Assembly (NCBI RefSeq): GCF_000308435.1
Contig: NZ_BAFR01000352.1
Span: forward strand, 62,001 to 126,000
DNA from: Nocardia araoensis NBRC 100135
GTDB lineage: Bacteria > Actinomycetota > Actinomycetes > Mycobacteriales > Mycobacteriaceae
Direction of reading: 5' to 3'
Length of the DNA stretch: 64,000 nt
In this document: one piece after another, positions 52,188 through 60,222 of the stretch
How the letters are laid out: each line of letters opens with the position of its first letter
How positions within the stretch are numbered: the first letter of the stretch is position 1
The notes under the pieces: generated by a model
The model's input: only the letters and a program-made list of their open reading frames with translations
Told to the model about the DNA's origin: nothing
The model's database searches: none
Program-made: the position numbers and the translations under genes

Positions 52188-52742
52188 TCAGCGATCGCTG
52201 CGAAGCCCGTCGAAGACGATCTCCATGCCGCGCCGCCACGACGGCGAGCCGGTGGTCTCGCCGAGTAGCGACAGGGCCCACACCAAGTTGACGACATCCT
52301 CGTCGGTCGCGTCGGCGCGCAACGCGCCGGTATCCCGGACCCGCGTGAGCACCGCCGACAGGTGCGACATCCCACGATGGCAGGCCTGCGCCAGCTGAGC
52401 CGCCGCTGGATGATCCCCGGTGAACGCCTCGAGCAGTCCGCGGTCGGCGGTGAGCCTGCCGAGCAGGTCTTCCACGAATCCGGTGAATGCCGTCCACGCG
52501 TCGGGTTCGGCCGCCGCGCGGGCGGCGATCTCGTCCACCGCGGCCAGCCGGGGCGGCAGGAGGGCATCGATCAGGGTGTCGCGGGTGGGGAAGTGGTTGT
52601 ACAGCGTCCCGATGCTGACGCAGGCGCGCCGCGCGATCTCCTCCAGCGAGCCGTCGAGGCCCTGTTCGGTGAACACCTCGGCCGCTGCCCGCAGCAAATT
52701 TTCGCGATTGCGAGCGGCGTCCCGGCGCAGCGGTTTGGTCAC
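52188..52742 (-). CDS. TetR-family regulator
   Basis: A 184-residue protein with a helix-turn-helix at about 12-58 (EIARRACVSIGTLYNHFPTR) and a short C-terminal domain of TetR_C_35/SbtR type. The start is GTG 52742. It heads an operon with the alpha/beta hydrolase and faces the SDR-like gene at 52827. Two mirror copies of one sequence lie between (52762-52776, 52797-52811), so it probably controls both directions. Confidence 0.85.
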   Translation of the reverse strand: MTKPLRRDAARNRENLLRAAAEVFTEQGLDGSLEEIARRACVSIGTLYNHFPTRDTLIDALLPPRLAAVDEIAARAAAEPDAWTAFTGFVEDLLGRLTADRGLLEAFTGDHPAAAQLAQACHRGMSHLSAVLTRVRDTGALRADATDEDVVNLVWALSLLGETTGSPSWRRGMEIVFDGLRSDR

Positions 52743-52761
52743 GCGATCATCCTACCGAATC

Positions 52762-52811
52762 TGAGGCAGGCCTCGACTTCGTGGTACGGTAATAAATCGA
52801 GGGGGGCCTCA
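52762..52811. promoter_or_regulatory. Inverted pair of operator sequences
   Basis: TGAGGCAGGCCTCGA (52762-52776) and, in reverse orientation, TCGAGGGGGGCCTCA (52797-52811). On the same strand sense both read TGAGGC-N3-CCTCGA. They lie between the TetR gene and the SDR-like gene, about 20 and 16 nt from the two starts. Confidence 0.55.
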
Positions 52812-52826
52812 AATTAAGGAGAACGC

Positions 52827-53543
52827 ATGGCAGATCGGGGAACAGCAGTAATCGTCGGTGTCGGGCCCGGCCTGGGGATGTCGATGGCCCGGCGCTTCGG
52901 ACGGGAAGGGTTCCGCGTCGCGCTGATCTCGCGCAGCGATGCACGGCACGCCGGATACCTCGCGGACCTGGCGGAGCGCGGGGTGGACGCGACCGCTCAC
53001 GTCGCGGACGTCACCGACCGGTCGCGGCTCGGCGCGATACTCGGCGACATCCGCAGGGAGGGTCCGATCGGAATGGTCTATTACGGACCGGGCCCGACGC
53101 AGCAGCCCGTGCCGATCACCGACATCGACGCGGCGACGGCGCGATCGGCGTTCGAGTGGGTGTGGCCCGCGGTCGACGTGGTGAGCGACGTGTTGCCGGG
53201 CATGCTCGAGCGTGGGAAAGGCGCATTGCTCTTCGCCGGCGGGCTCTCCAGCGTCCGCCCGATGCCCATGCTCGGCCACCTCGCCCTCGCCGCCGCCGCA
53301 CTGCGCAACTACGCGCTCACCCTGAACGCGGCATTGGCCGAGCGCGGTCTCTATGCGGGCACGCTCACCATCGGCGGCCTCGTCGAGCGCGGGGACATCC
53401 ACGCGATGGTCACCGCCGACCCGGCGCGCTTCGGCAGTCCGGACGGCCACACGCTCGATCCGGACGACTTGGCGGAGACCGCGTGGGGCATGTACCGCAC
53501 CCGCGACCGCGCCGAGACGATCTTCGACGCCTTCGGCGGGTGA
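52827..53543 (+). CDS. SDR-fold protein lacking the catalytic Tyr-Lys pair
   Basis: A 238-residue Rossmann protein. The dinucleotide loop VGVGPGLGMSMARRF is an atypical GxGxGxG form. Where classical SDRs have YxxxK, the sequence reads GHLALAAAALRNY, with His and Ala at the Tyr and Lys places by my alignment, although the preceding serine (GGLSS) is kept. It may be a non-catalytic binder or use another mechanism. AAGGAG precedes the ATG at 52827. It is divergent from the TetR gene and probably its target. Confidence 0.75.
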   Translation: MADRGTAVIVGVGPGLGMSMARRFGREGFRVALISRSDARHAGYLADLAERGVDATAHVADVTDRSRLGAILGDIRREGPIGMVYYGPGPTQQPVPITDIDAATARSAFEWVWPAVDVVSDVLPGMLERGKGALLFAGGLSSVRPMPMLGHLALAAAALRNYALTLNAALAERGLYAGTLTIGGLVERGDIHAMVTADPARFGSPDGHTLDPDDLAETAWGMYRTRDRAETIFDAFGG

Positions 53544-53552
53544 CGGCCGAGG

Positions 53553-53984
53553 TCAGCCGTACAGGGCGATGAAGCGGTCCAGGGAACGTTCGATATCGCC
53601 CTTGACGGCGCGGGCCACACCGGAACCGATCGGGCCGAACAGCGGCGCGCCGCCGAGTTCGATGTCGACGGTGACCTCCGAACCGGAGCCCTTCGGGGCG
53701 ACGAGCAGTTGCAACCCCAGTTTGGTGCCGCCTTTGCCCGCGCCGGTGAGTTGCAGGCGGCTCGGCGGCTCGGCGGCGCGCACGGTCCAGGTCACCCGGT
53801 TGCGCAGGCCCTTCACCGAGGCGATGCCGACCAGCTGGGTGCCGACGGTCAATTCGGCGGGAACCTCGCCGCGCCACGCTTCGTGCATGGTCAGCCATTT
53901 GTCGAGTTCGGCGAGGTTGGAGGTGTGCGTCCAGGCCTCCTCGGGCGAGATCGGAACGTCGACCGAGACCTTCAGCTTTGCCAT
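53553..53984 (-). CDS. SRPBCC protein of the Rv0910 family
   Basis: A 143-residue START-fold protein. MAKLKVSVDVPISPEEAW, EWLTMHEAWRG-like DKWLTMHEAWRG, and GGAPLFGPIGSGVA match mycobacterial Rv0910 along its length (landmarks only). Rv0910 has been described as the toxin of a pair with Rv0909, but the fold is a lipid-binding one and that role is debated. No Rv0909-like short gene lies beside it here, so it stands alone. It converges on the SDR-like gene with 9 nt between stops. Confidence 0.75.
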   Translation of the reverse strand: MAKLKVSVDVPISPEEAWTHTSNLAELDKWLTMHEAWRGEVPAELTVGTQLVGIASVKGLRNRVTWTVRAAEPPSRLQLTGAGKGGTKLGLQLLVAPKGSGSEVTVDIELGGAPLFGPIGSGVARAVKGDIERSLDRFIALYG

Positions 53985-54614
53985 GGGCGCATGGTATCCG
54001 GCTGCGATGGTCGGCTCGGTCGCGAGGGCGGCGGGTTCGGGCGGCCTCGCGGCGCCCAGGTGAACGCAACCTTGCGGAATCGTATTCGGGCACCCGCCAA
54101 TACATTTGTTGATGCGTCAGCGAACGCCCATTCCGCCTGCTCGGGCCTGCCGCCGCGGGCGTCGCCCTCCACTGCGCGGCCACCGCCGATTCCGGTGCTG
54201 GCCCGCCCCGCGGGCCGGTACGCAGGACAAATGGTCCACGGGTTGCACGGCAGCCCAACATTATTGCGCAGCTATGTCGCGATCTGCGGCACCTATCGTC
54301 CCACTTCCGGGAATCCGGAAAGTGTCGATGGGATCGGCAGAGACTTCGTTGGAATGCTGCTAATGTGCGAATGGTCGGGTTCTGGTTACCGTTCGGACAC
54401 GATCCGGGCGGTCGGCGATTGACATGTAATCGCCTGTCCTGCGGGCACTGTGCGGTAGGCGCTCTCCATGAGCGCCGGTGCCGTCGCGGGGTTTCCGGTA
54501 CTCCGACGCGGACCCCACCGACCGGTCCGTTCATGGTCGGCAGGCGAGGGAAGGCGAGCGAAGCAGGATGGCAATGGGCCGATTCCTCGAGACCAGTCAA
54601 CGACGAAAGAACTG
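53985..54614. other. Intergenic, 630 bp, upstream of the conservon
   Basis: No frame with coding character. It must contain the promoter of the conservon operon that starts at 54615. I see no clear dyad. Confidence 0.5.
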
Positions 54615-55985
54615 ATGAATCAAGATATCGCCGTGGTGCTTTCATGGATCCTCGCCGCCGCTTTGGTGATCGCCGTAGCGGGGGCGTTGTACGCAGTGCA
54701 GTATGCCAGGGCTCAGCGGGCCAAGGTCGAGGCTCTGGCCAGGGAACAGCGCGCGACGGAGGACACGCTCGAGCGGTTCGCCGCCACCACGCTACCCGCG
54801 GTGGCCGAGTCGATCCGCCGGTTCGAGTCGCAGGTGCCCCCGGTCGAAGTCCAGGCGGGCATGGAGAATTCACGGCTCGCGCAGATCCTGCGGTGGATCT
54901 CCGAGCGGTACGCCGATGATCTGAGCCTGATGCGCTCGGAGACCAGGGACCTGACCAACAACGAAGCGCAGCAGGCGATCAAGGCGGCCGAGGAGGCCGC
55001 GCGCGGCGAGGTCGCTGCCGCGTCGCGCCAGGCGACCAGTGCCGCGGTCCGCTCGTTCGGCACCTCCGTGGTCAGCCTCGGCGCGGACGTCAGCCAGGTG
55101 GTGAGCGCCGCGCTGCGCGAGCATCGCGACGACGCCGTGTACGAAACCCTCACCCGCATCGACCACACGGTGCAGCAGATGATCCGTCAGGCGCAGTCCT
55201 ACGTGATCGTCTGCGGTGGTCTGCCCGGCCGCCGCTGGCCCGCGCAGACGCTGACCGACGTGGTCGGCGGCGCCATCGGCCGTGTCCGGGAATACCTGCG
55301 GGTGCGGCCGAACCAGCTCGACCGCGTTGTGATCAGCCGCGCGGTGGAACCGCTCGTGCACACGCTGGCGACCCTGCTGGACAACGCGTTGCGGTACTCG
55401 CCGCCGACCTCCTACGTGGACGTCAATTTCCAGGAGGGTCACCACGGCGTCACCGTCATCATCGATGACGCGGGCGTGCGCATGAACGCCGAGCAGATGG
55501 AGGAAGCCCGCCAGGTGCTCGCGCACGAGCGGCCTGTCGACATCCACCAGCTCGGCCCGTCGCCGAAGGTCGGCTTCCCGGGTATCGCCGCGCTGGCCCG
55601 TCGCTACGGTTTCACCGTCTACATCGACGGCCCGAACGTCTACGGCGGCATGCGCGCGATGGTCTACATCCCGGAGTCGCTGCTGGTCACCCCGCAGAAC
55701 GTCCAGGAGGTCGCGCCCGTGACCGAGGCAAAACCGGAGCCGGCCACGGTTCCCGCGCAGGACGCGCCGAGCGAACAGCCCGGCGAGAACGAGCCGTCGC
55801 TGTCGGTGAGTGAGATCACCAGCGGCGGGCTACCCAAGCGGCGACGCAGGACGGTCGCGCTCGCCCCGGTCGGGCCGCGCACCGAACCCGGTCTCGCTCG
55901 CCCCGAGGTCGCCGCAGCTTGGCATACCGGCTCCAAGAGCGGCCGCGCCGCCGCATCTGATGACACGGAAGGGATGACATCCTGA
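54615..55985 (+). CDS. cvnA: Conservon sensor histidine kinase-like protein CvnA
   Basis: A 456-residue membrane-anchored protein. Residues 7-29 are one transmembrane helix, followed by a long coiled-coil-like region (about 30-190) and a GHKL ATPase domain (about 240-360) with LLDNALRYSPP (N box) and VIIDDAGVRM (G1 box). No obvious phospho-accepting histidine box precedes it. The last 90 residues are a Pro/Glu-rich tail. CvnA-type proteins head the four-gene conservons of actinobacteria and are thought to act as a membrane signalling complex with CvnB-D, like an eukaryotic G-protein-coupled system (established for Streptomyces conservons). The stop overlaps cvnB by 1 nt. Confidence 0.88.
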   Translation: MNQDIAVVLSWILAAALVIAVAGALYAVQYARAQRAKVEALAREQRATEDTLERFAATTLPAVAESIRRFESQVPPVEVQAGMENSRLAQILRWISERYADDLSLMRSETRDLTNNEAQQAIKAAEEAARGEVAAASRQATSAAVRSFGTSVVSLGADVSQVVSAALREHRDDAVYETLTRIDHTVQQMIRQAQSYVIVCGGLPGRRWPAQTLTDVVGGAIGRVREYLRVRPNQLDRVVISRAVEPLVHTLATLLDNALRYSPPTSYVDVNFQEGHHGVTVIIDDAGVRMNAEQMEEARQVLAHERPVDIHQLGPSPKVGFPGIAALARRYGFTVYIDGPNVYGGMRAMVYIPESLLVTPQNVQEVAPVTEAKPEPATVPAQDAPSEQPGENEPSLSVSEITSGGLPKRRRRTVALAPVGPRTEPGLARPEVAAAWHTGSKSGRAAASDDTEGMTS

Positions 55986-56410
55986 TGGCCACACCCGTGA
56001 CCGACAGCAGCAACAAACTGGGCTGGCTACTCGAAGATCTCAGCATCACGGGTGTGCGGTTCTCGGTGTTGCTGTCCGACGACGGCCTGCGGATCGCGCA
56101 CTCCACGGGGATCGCCCGCGACGAGGCGGAACGCTTCGCCGCCGCGGCCTCCGGCCTGCGTTCGCTCGGTAAGGCGCTCGGCGAATTCTGTGGCGACGCC
56201 ACGAATGGCGTGCGGCAGAACATGACCGAGTACGACCAGGGGATGATCCTCATCACCGCGGCGGGCGAGGGCGCGCTGCTCGGCGTTGCGACCACCAACG
56301 ACATCGACGTGGGCCTCGTCGCCCACCGGATGAACGAGCTGGCAGGCCGGGTCGGACGTGAGCTCGGCAGCCAGCCGCGCAGGCGCGTTGACGGCAGCGA
56401 AATGCCATGA
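55985..56410 (+). CDS. cvnB: Conservon roadblock/LC7 protein CvnB
   Basis: A 141-residue roadblock/LC7-domain protein. LGWLLEDLSITGVRFSVLLSDDGL is the usual first helix and strand, and the domain ends near residue 130. Roadblock proteins form dimers and regulate small GTPases, as MglB does for MglA; in conservons CvnB is expected to act on CvnD. The ATG overlaps the cvnA stop in TGATG, so translation is coupled. Confidence 0.9.
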   Translation: MATPVTDSSNKLGWLLEDLSITGVRFSVLLSDDGLRIAHSTGIARDEAERFAAAASGLRSLGKALGEFCGDATNGVRQNMTEYDQGMILITAAGEGALLGVATTNDIDVGLVAHRMNELAGRVGRELGSQPRRRVDGSEMP

Positions 56411-56483
56411 TCGAGCGCAGCGAGCGAGTCAGAGGTACTGCGCCGCTGGGCAGCACGGAGCCGAGCGAGAGCGAGGTGCCGTC
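56411..56483. repeat. GAGCG-rich repeat segment inside the conservon operon
   Basis: The 73-bp gap between cvnB and cvnC holds GAGCGCAGCGAGCGAG (56413-56428) and GAGCGAGAGCGAG (about 56463-56475), an unusual repeated pattern where the rest of the operon has overlaps. It may be a small inserted repeat. Confidence 0.4.
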
Positions 56484-56834
56484 ATGAGCAAGCCGCGGCG
56501 CGATCCGGACCTGGTCCGGGCTTATGTGCGCACCGGAGGGCGTACGCGCCCCACTCGCGAGCTGGACCTGGTTACTTTGGTCCTGACCGCCAAAGATCCA
56601 CTCCCCGGCGCGTCACCCGATGCGCGCCGGGTCATGGCCCTGTGCAGCCGTCGGGGTGCGCTGTCGATCGCGGAGATCGCGGCGTACCTCGACCTTCCGC
56701 CGTCCGTCGTGAAGATCGTCGCGTCCGATCTCATGGACGGCGGGCACCTGGTCACCCCCACCCCGGCCGAGTCCCTGCCGGAGATCGCTCTGCTGGAGGA
56801 GGTACTCAATGGGCTCCGTGCTCTCGCCGTCTGA
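56484..56834 (+). CDS. cvnC: Conservon DUF742 protein CvnC
   Basis: A 116-residue DUF742 protein. VRAYVRTGGRTRPTRELDLVTLV at 11-33 is the family opening (landmark), followed by a winged-helix-like part with LSIAEIAAYLDLPPSVVKIVASDLMDGGHL. DUF742 proteins occur almost only in conservons and may link the kinase-like protein and the GTPase. Its last 26 nt overlap the start of cvnD. Confidence 0.9.
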   Translation: MSKPRRDPDLVRAYVRTGGRTRPTRELDLVTLVLTAKDPLPGASPDARRVMALCSRRGALSIAEIAAYLDLPPSVVKIVASDLMDGGHLVTPTPAESLPEIALLEEVLNGLRALAV

Positions 56835-57414
56835 TCGCGCTGTCGATTACGTGCCGGAGACCGTGACCCGCTCGGTGAAACTGCTGGTGGCCGGCAACTT
56901 CGGTGTCGGCAAGACCACGTTCGTGAGCAGCGTCTCGGAGATCAAACCGCTGCGCACCGAGGAGACCATCACCGAAGCCAGCGTCGGCGTCGACGACATG
57001 GCGGGGCTGCCGGGAAAGTCGCAGACCACGGTCGCGATGGACTTCGGCCGCATCACGCTCAGTCCCAAACTGGCGCTCTACCTGTTCGGCACTCCGGGCC
57101 AGCAGCGTTTCGTCCCCTTGTGGGAGGAGCTGGCCCGCGGTGCGCTCGGCGCGCTCGTGCTGGTGGACACCCGCCGCATCGAGAAGTCCGACGAGGTGCT
57201 CTCGGTGCTGGAGGAGCGCGGCGTCCCGTATTCGGTGGCCGTCAACCAGTTCGAAGGCGCAAGGCCCTACCCGCTCGACGAAGTACGCGATGCCCTCGAC
57301 CTGGAACCCGGCACCCCGCTGACGTCGCTGGACGCCCGTGACCGAGGCACGTGCCTGCGTTCGCTGATCACGCTAGTCGAATTCTTGTTCCACCGTTTGG
57401 AGTCTCGCATTTGA
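56809..57414 (+). CDS. cvnD: Conservon small GTPase CvnD
   Basis: A 201-residue Ras-like/MglA-like GTPase. The P-loop is GNFGVGKTT (about 29-37), G3 is FGTPGQQRF (DxxG replaced by GTPG, as in other CvnD proteins), and G4 is NQFE in place of NKxD. It starts inside cvnC and its stop overlaps the TTG start of the first P450 gene by 4 nt, so the regulatory module and the P450 are directly coupled. Confidence 0.92.
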   Translation: MGSVLSPSDRAVDYVPETVTRSVKLLVAGNFGVGKTTFVSSVSEIKPLRTEETITEASVGVDDMAGLPGKSQTTVAMDFGRITLSPKLALYLFGTPGQQRFVPLWEELARGALGALVLVDTRRIEKSDEVLSVLEERGVPYSVAVNQFEGARPYPLDEVRDALDLEPGTPLTSLDARDRGTCLRSLITLVEFLFHRLESRI

Positions 57415-58685
57415 CCACGCCACAGTCCTCGACCCACCCCGCGCACCTATCCAGCGGCGCCTGCCCGGTCGCACACGGATCGCCGATCGACACCGACGGT
57501 CCCAGAATCCCGCTCTATTCCGACGGATTCGCGGCCGACCCCCACGGGATCTACCGGGAAATGCGCAGGCGCCACGGTTCGTTGGTCCCGATCGAACTGT
57601 CGCCAGGGGTGCCCGCCACGCTGGTGATCGGCTATCAGGAAGCCGTGCGGATCCTCAACGATCCCGAGCACTTCCCCGCCGATCCGCGCGTCTGGCAGAA
57701 GAACATCCCCGAGGACTCGCCCATCCGTCCCATGATGGAGTGGTACCCGAACGCGCTGCGTAACAGCGGCGCCGCGCATGCCCGCTACCGGGGTGCGTAC
57801 GTAGCGAGCATCGACGCCATCGATCTGCACGAAGTGCACTCGATGGTGGAACGCATCGCCGTTCCGCTGATCAACACCTTCTGCCAGACCGGGTCCGCCG
57901 ATCTGGTCACACAGTACGCGTTCCCGCTCGTGTTCGAAGTGCTCAACCGGATCGTCGGTTGTTCGACGGAACTGGGGCAGCGGGTCGCCACCGGCATGGC
58001 GATGTTGTTCGACACCGTCGAGGCTGCCAAGGGCATGCAGATGCTGTCCGAGGCGCTGATGGAGCTGATCCAGCAGCGCCGCGCGGAGCCGGGCGACGAC
58101 GTGACCTCTCGCTTGGTCCATCACTCGGCCGGCCTCAACGACGAAGAGCTGTTGTCGAACCTGATCAGCCTCTACGGCGCCGGGATCGAGCCGCAGCAGA
58201 ACCTGATCACCAACACCCTGCTGCTGATGCTCACCGACGATCGTTTCGGCGGCGACATGCTCGGCGGCGCGCTGTCGACGCGGGACGCGCTGGACGAGGT
58301 GTTGTTCAACGACCCGCCGATGGCGAACTTCTGCATCACCTACCCGCGCCAGCCCATCCTGATCGACAACGTCTGGTTGCCCGCGCACCAGCCGGTGCTG
58401 GTCAGCCTGGCGGCGTGCAACAACGATCCGGCGATCCGCGGCGGTGGTGACCGCACCGGCAATCGCTCGCACCTGGCGTGGGCGGTCGGACCACACGCCT
58501 GCCCCGCGAAGTCCGTCGCGTCCGTGGTCGTGCAAGAAGCCATCGACCAGCTCCTCGATGCTCTCCCCGAGATGCAGCTGGCCGTGCCCGCGGACCAAGT
58601 GGTCTGGCGGCCCGGCCCATTCCACCGGGCGTTGGCGGCTCTGCCGGTCGTCTTCCCCAAATCCCCTCCGTTGAACATGGCGTAA
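57411..58685 (+). CDS. Conservon cytochrome P450, CYP157-like, lacking ExxR
   Basis: A 424-residue P450. Cys364 in VGPHACPAK binds heme. The K-helix reads E296-V-L-F299, so the ExxR arginine is replaced by phenylalanine, and the I-helix reads GAGIEPQQN, with no acid-alcohol threonine pair. CYP157 members in Streptomyces conservons lack ExxR (established). The start is TTG 57411, overlapping the cvnD stop, with GGAG 8 nt upstream. The N-terminal leader with ACPVAHGSP is shared with the copies at 60223 and 61722. Its natural substrate and even its redox activity are unknown. Confidence 0.88.
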   Translation: MTTPQSSTHPAHLSSGACPVAHGSPIDTDGPRIPLYSDGFAADPHGIYREMRRRHGSLVPIELSPGVPATLVIGYQEAVRILNDPEHFPADPRVWQKNIPEDSPIRPMMEWYPNALRNSGAAHARYRGAYVASIDAIDLHEVHSMVERIAVPLINTFCQTGSADLVTQYAFPLVFEVLNRIVGCSTELGQRVATGMAMLFDTVEAAKGMQMLSEALMELIQQRRAEPGDDVTSRLVHHSAGLNDEELLSNLISLYGAGIEPQQNLITNTLLLMLTDDRFGGDMLGGALSTRDALDEVLFNDPPMANFCITYPRQPILIDNVWLPAHQPVLVSLAACNNDPAIRGGGDRTGNRSHLAWAVGPHACPAKSVASVVVQEAIDQLLDALPEMQLAVPADQVVWRPGPFHRALAALPVVFPKSPPLNMA

Positions 58686-58698
58686 GGAGAAGCGTCCG

Positions 58699-59928
58699 AT
58701 GTCGCAAGAGCCGATAGTCTTGGATCTGACCGGTTCCGATATCCAAGGCGAGGCGGCACGGCTGCGCGAGCGTGGGCCGGTGGCCCTGGTGGAACTGCCC
58801 GGCGGGGTGCCGGCGTGGTCGATCACCGATGCCGTCGTGCTCAAGAGCCTTCTGGCCGACCCGCGCGTCTCGAAGGATCCCAGGCAGCACTGGGCCGCGT
58901 TCATGAACGGCGAGATCACCGAGGAGTGGCCGCTGCACCCCTGGGTGGCGGTCGACAATATGTTCACCGCCTACGGCGCCGAGCATCGGCGGCTGCGCAA
59001 GCTGGTCGCCCCCGCGTTCACGCACCGTCGCACGGTGGCGCTTCGACCGCGCATCGAAGCGATCACCGCCGAATTGCTCGACGGGCTGGCCGCGACGCCG
59101 CGCGGAACGGCCGTCGACCTGCGTGAGGGCTACGCCTATCCGGTGCCGATCCAGGTCATCACCGAGCTGATGGGTGTGCCCGAGCACTTGGGCCCCGGTG
59201 TGCGGACATGTGTCGACGGATTCTTCGACACCTCGTTCGGGCCGGAGGAGGCCCAGGCGAACTACCTGGAGATGTACCGGCTGATCAGCGAACTCGTGGC
59301 GTACCGGCGGGAATCCCCCGGCGACGACATCACGAGCGTGCTGATCGCCAGCCGGGACGAGGAGGACGGCTCGCAGCTCACCGAGAAGGAGCTCGTCGAC
59401 ACCTTGATGCTGGTCATCAACGCCGGGCACGAGACGACGGTGAACCTGCTGGATCAGGCCATCTTCGCATTGCTCACGCACCAGGACCAGCGTGCCGACG
59501 TGGCGGCGGGGCGGATTCCCTGGTCGGACGTGGTGGAGGAGGCGCTGCGCTACGAGGCGCCGGTCGCGCACCTGCCGCTGCGCTACGCCGTCGAGGACAT
59601 CGACATCGCCGACGTCCGCATCCCCAAGGGCGAAGCTATCCTGGCTTCCTACGTGGCGGCCAATCGCGACCCGAAGGTGCACGGTCCGAACGCCGACGAG
59701 TTCGATCCGCGCCGCTCGGCGAAGGACCATGTGGCCTTCGGTTACGGGGCGCATCACTGCCTGGGCGCGCCGCTGGCCCGGATGGAGGCCGAGATCGCCC
59801 TTCCGGCCATCTTCCGGCGCTTCCCGGACATGCGCCTGGCCGTCGATCCGTCCGAGCTGGGCACCGTCCTCAGCTTCATCTCCAACGGCCATTCCGAGCT
59901 GCCGGTGTTCCTGGAGGCGACGGAGTAG
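58699..59928 (+). CDS. Conservon cytochrome P450, CYP154-like
   Basis: A 409-residue soluble P450 with all canonical motifs: I-helix INAGHETTV, K-helix EEALR, heme loop FGYGAHHCLGAPLAR. It begins 13 nt after the CYP157-like gene, with AAGGAG before the ATG. CYP154 proteins pair with CYP157 in Streptomyces conservons and hydroxylate steroids, macrolactones and flavonoids in known cases. The intact motifs suggest that this is the working oxygenase of the pair. No ferredoxin gene adjoins it. Confidence 0.9.
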   Translation: MSQEPIVLDLTGSDIQGEAARLRERGPVALVELPGGVPAWSITDAVVLKSLLADPRVSKDPRQHWAAFMNGEITEEWPLHPWVAVDNMFTAYGAEHRRLRKLVAPAFTHRRTVALRPRIEAITAELLDGLAATPRGTAVDLREGYAYPVPIQVITELMGVPEHLGPGVRTCVDGFFDTSFGPEEAQANYLEMYRLISELVAYRRESPGDDITSVLIASRDEEDGSQLTEKELVDTLMLVINAGHETTVNLLDQAIFALLTHQDQRADVAAGRIPWSDVVEEALRYEAPVAHLPLRYAVEDIDIADVRIPKGEAILASYVAANRDPKVHGPNADEFDPRRSAKDHVAFGYGAHHCLGAPLARMEAEIALPAIFRRFPDMRLAVDPSELGTVLSFISNGHSELPVFLEATE

Positions 59929-59994
59929 TCCGGGACCAGGTAGGACACCTCGATCGACCCCGGCATGGGTGCTCGGCTGTGCCGGTGTCCGACA

Positions 59995-60023
59995 GCCCGT
60001 GTATCCCTCGCGGATACGCGGGC
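59995..60023. terminator. Hairpin between P450 pairs
   Basis: GCCCGTGTATCC (59995-60006) pairs with GGATACGCGGGC (60012-60023), 12 bp with one G-T wobble and a 5-nt loop. It lies 66 nt after the CYP154-like stop and 200 nt before the next P450, so it may end or attenuate the first operon. Confidence 0.5.
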
Positions 60024-60222
60024 AGAGGTGTTCGACCGCAGGCGGGCGCATGCGGAACCCACCCGATCGCGCCGGTTGGGCGCACGAGATATGCTCTGGC
60101 GCAGGCGAATTCGGTATCGAGTCGAATTGGCCATGCTCACACGGCAGCTCGGCTTCCGAGATCCGGATCGCGTGTCGTGTGCCCACCCTGCTCGTCGAAC
60201 GTTCCGATTTTGGAGTCACGTT

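Noticed and set aside
51350..52567. 405-codon version of the alpha/beta hydrolase
   Set aside because: The first 133 codons are antisense-frame shadow of the TetR gene at 52188-52742 on the same strand. The GTG at 52168 has its own ribosome-binding site.
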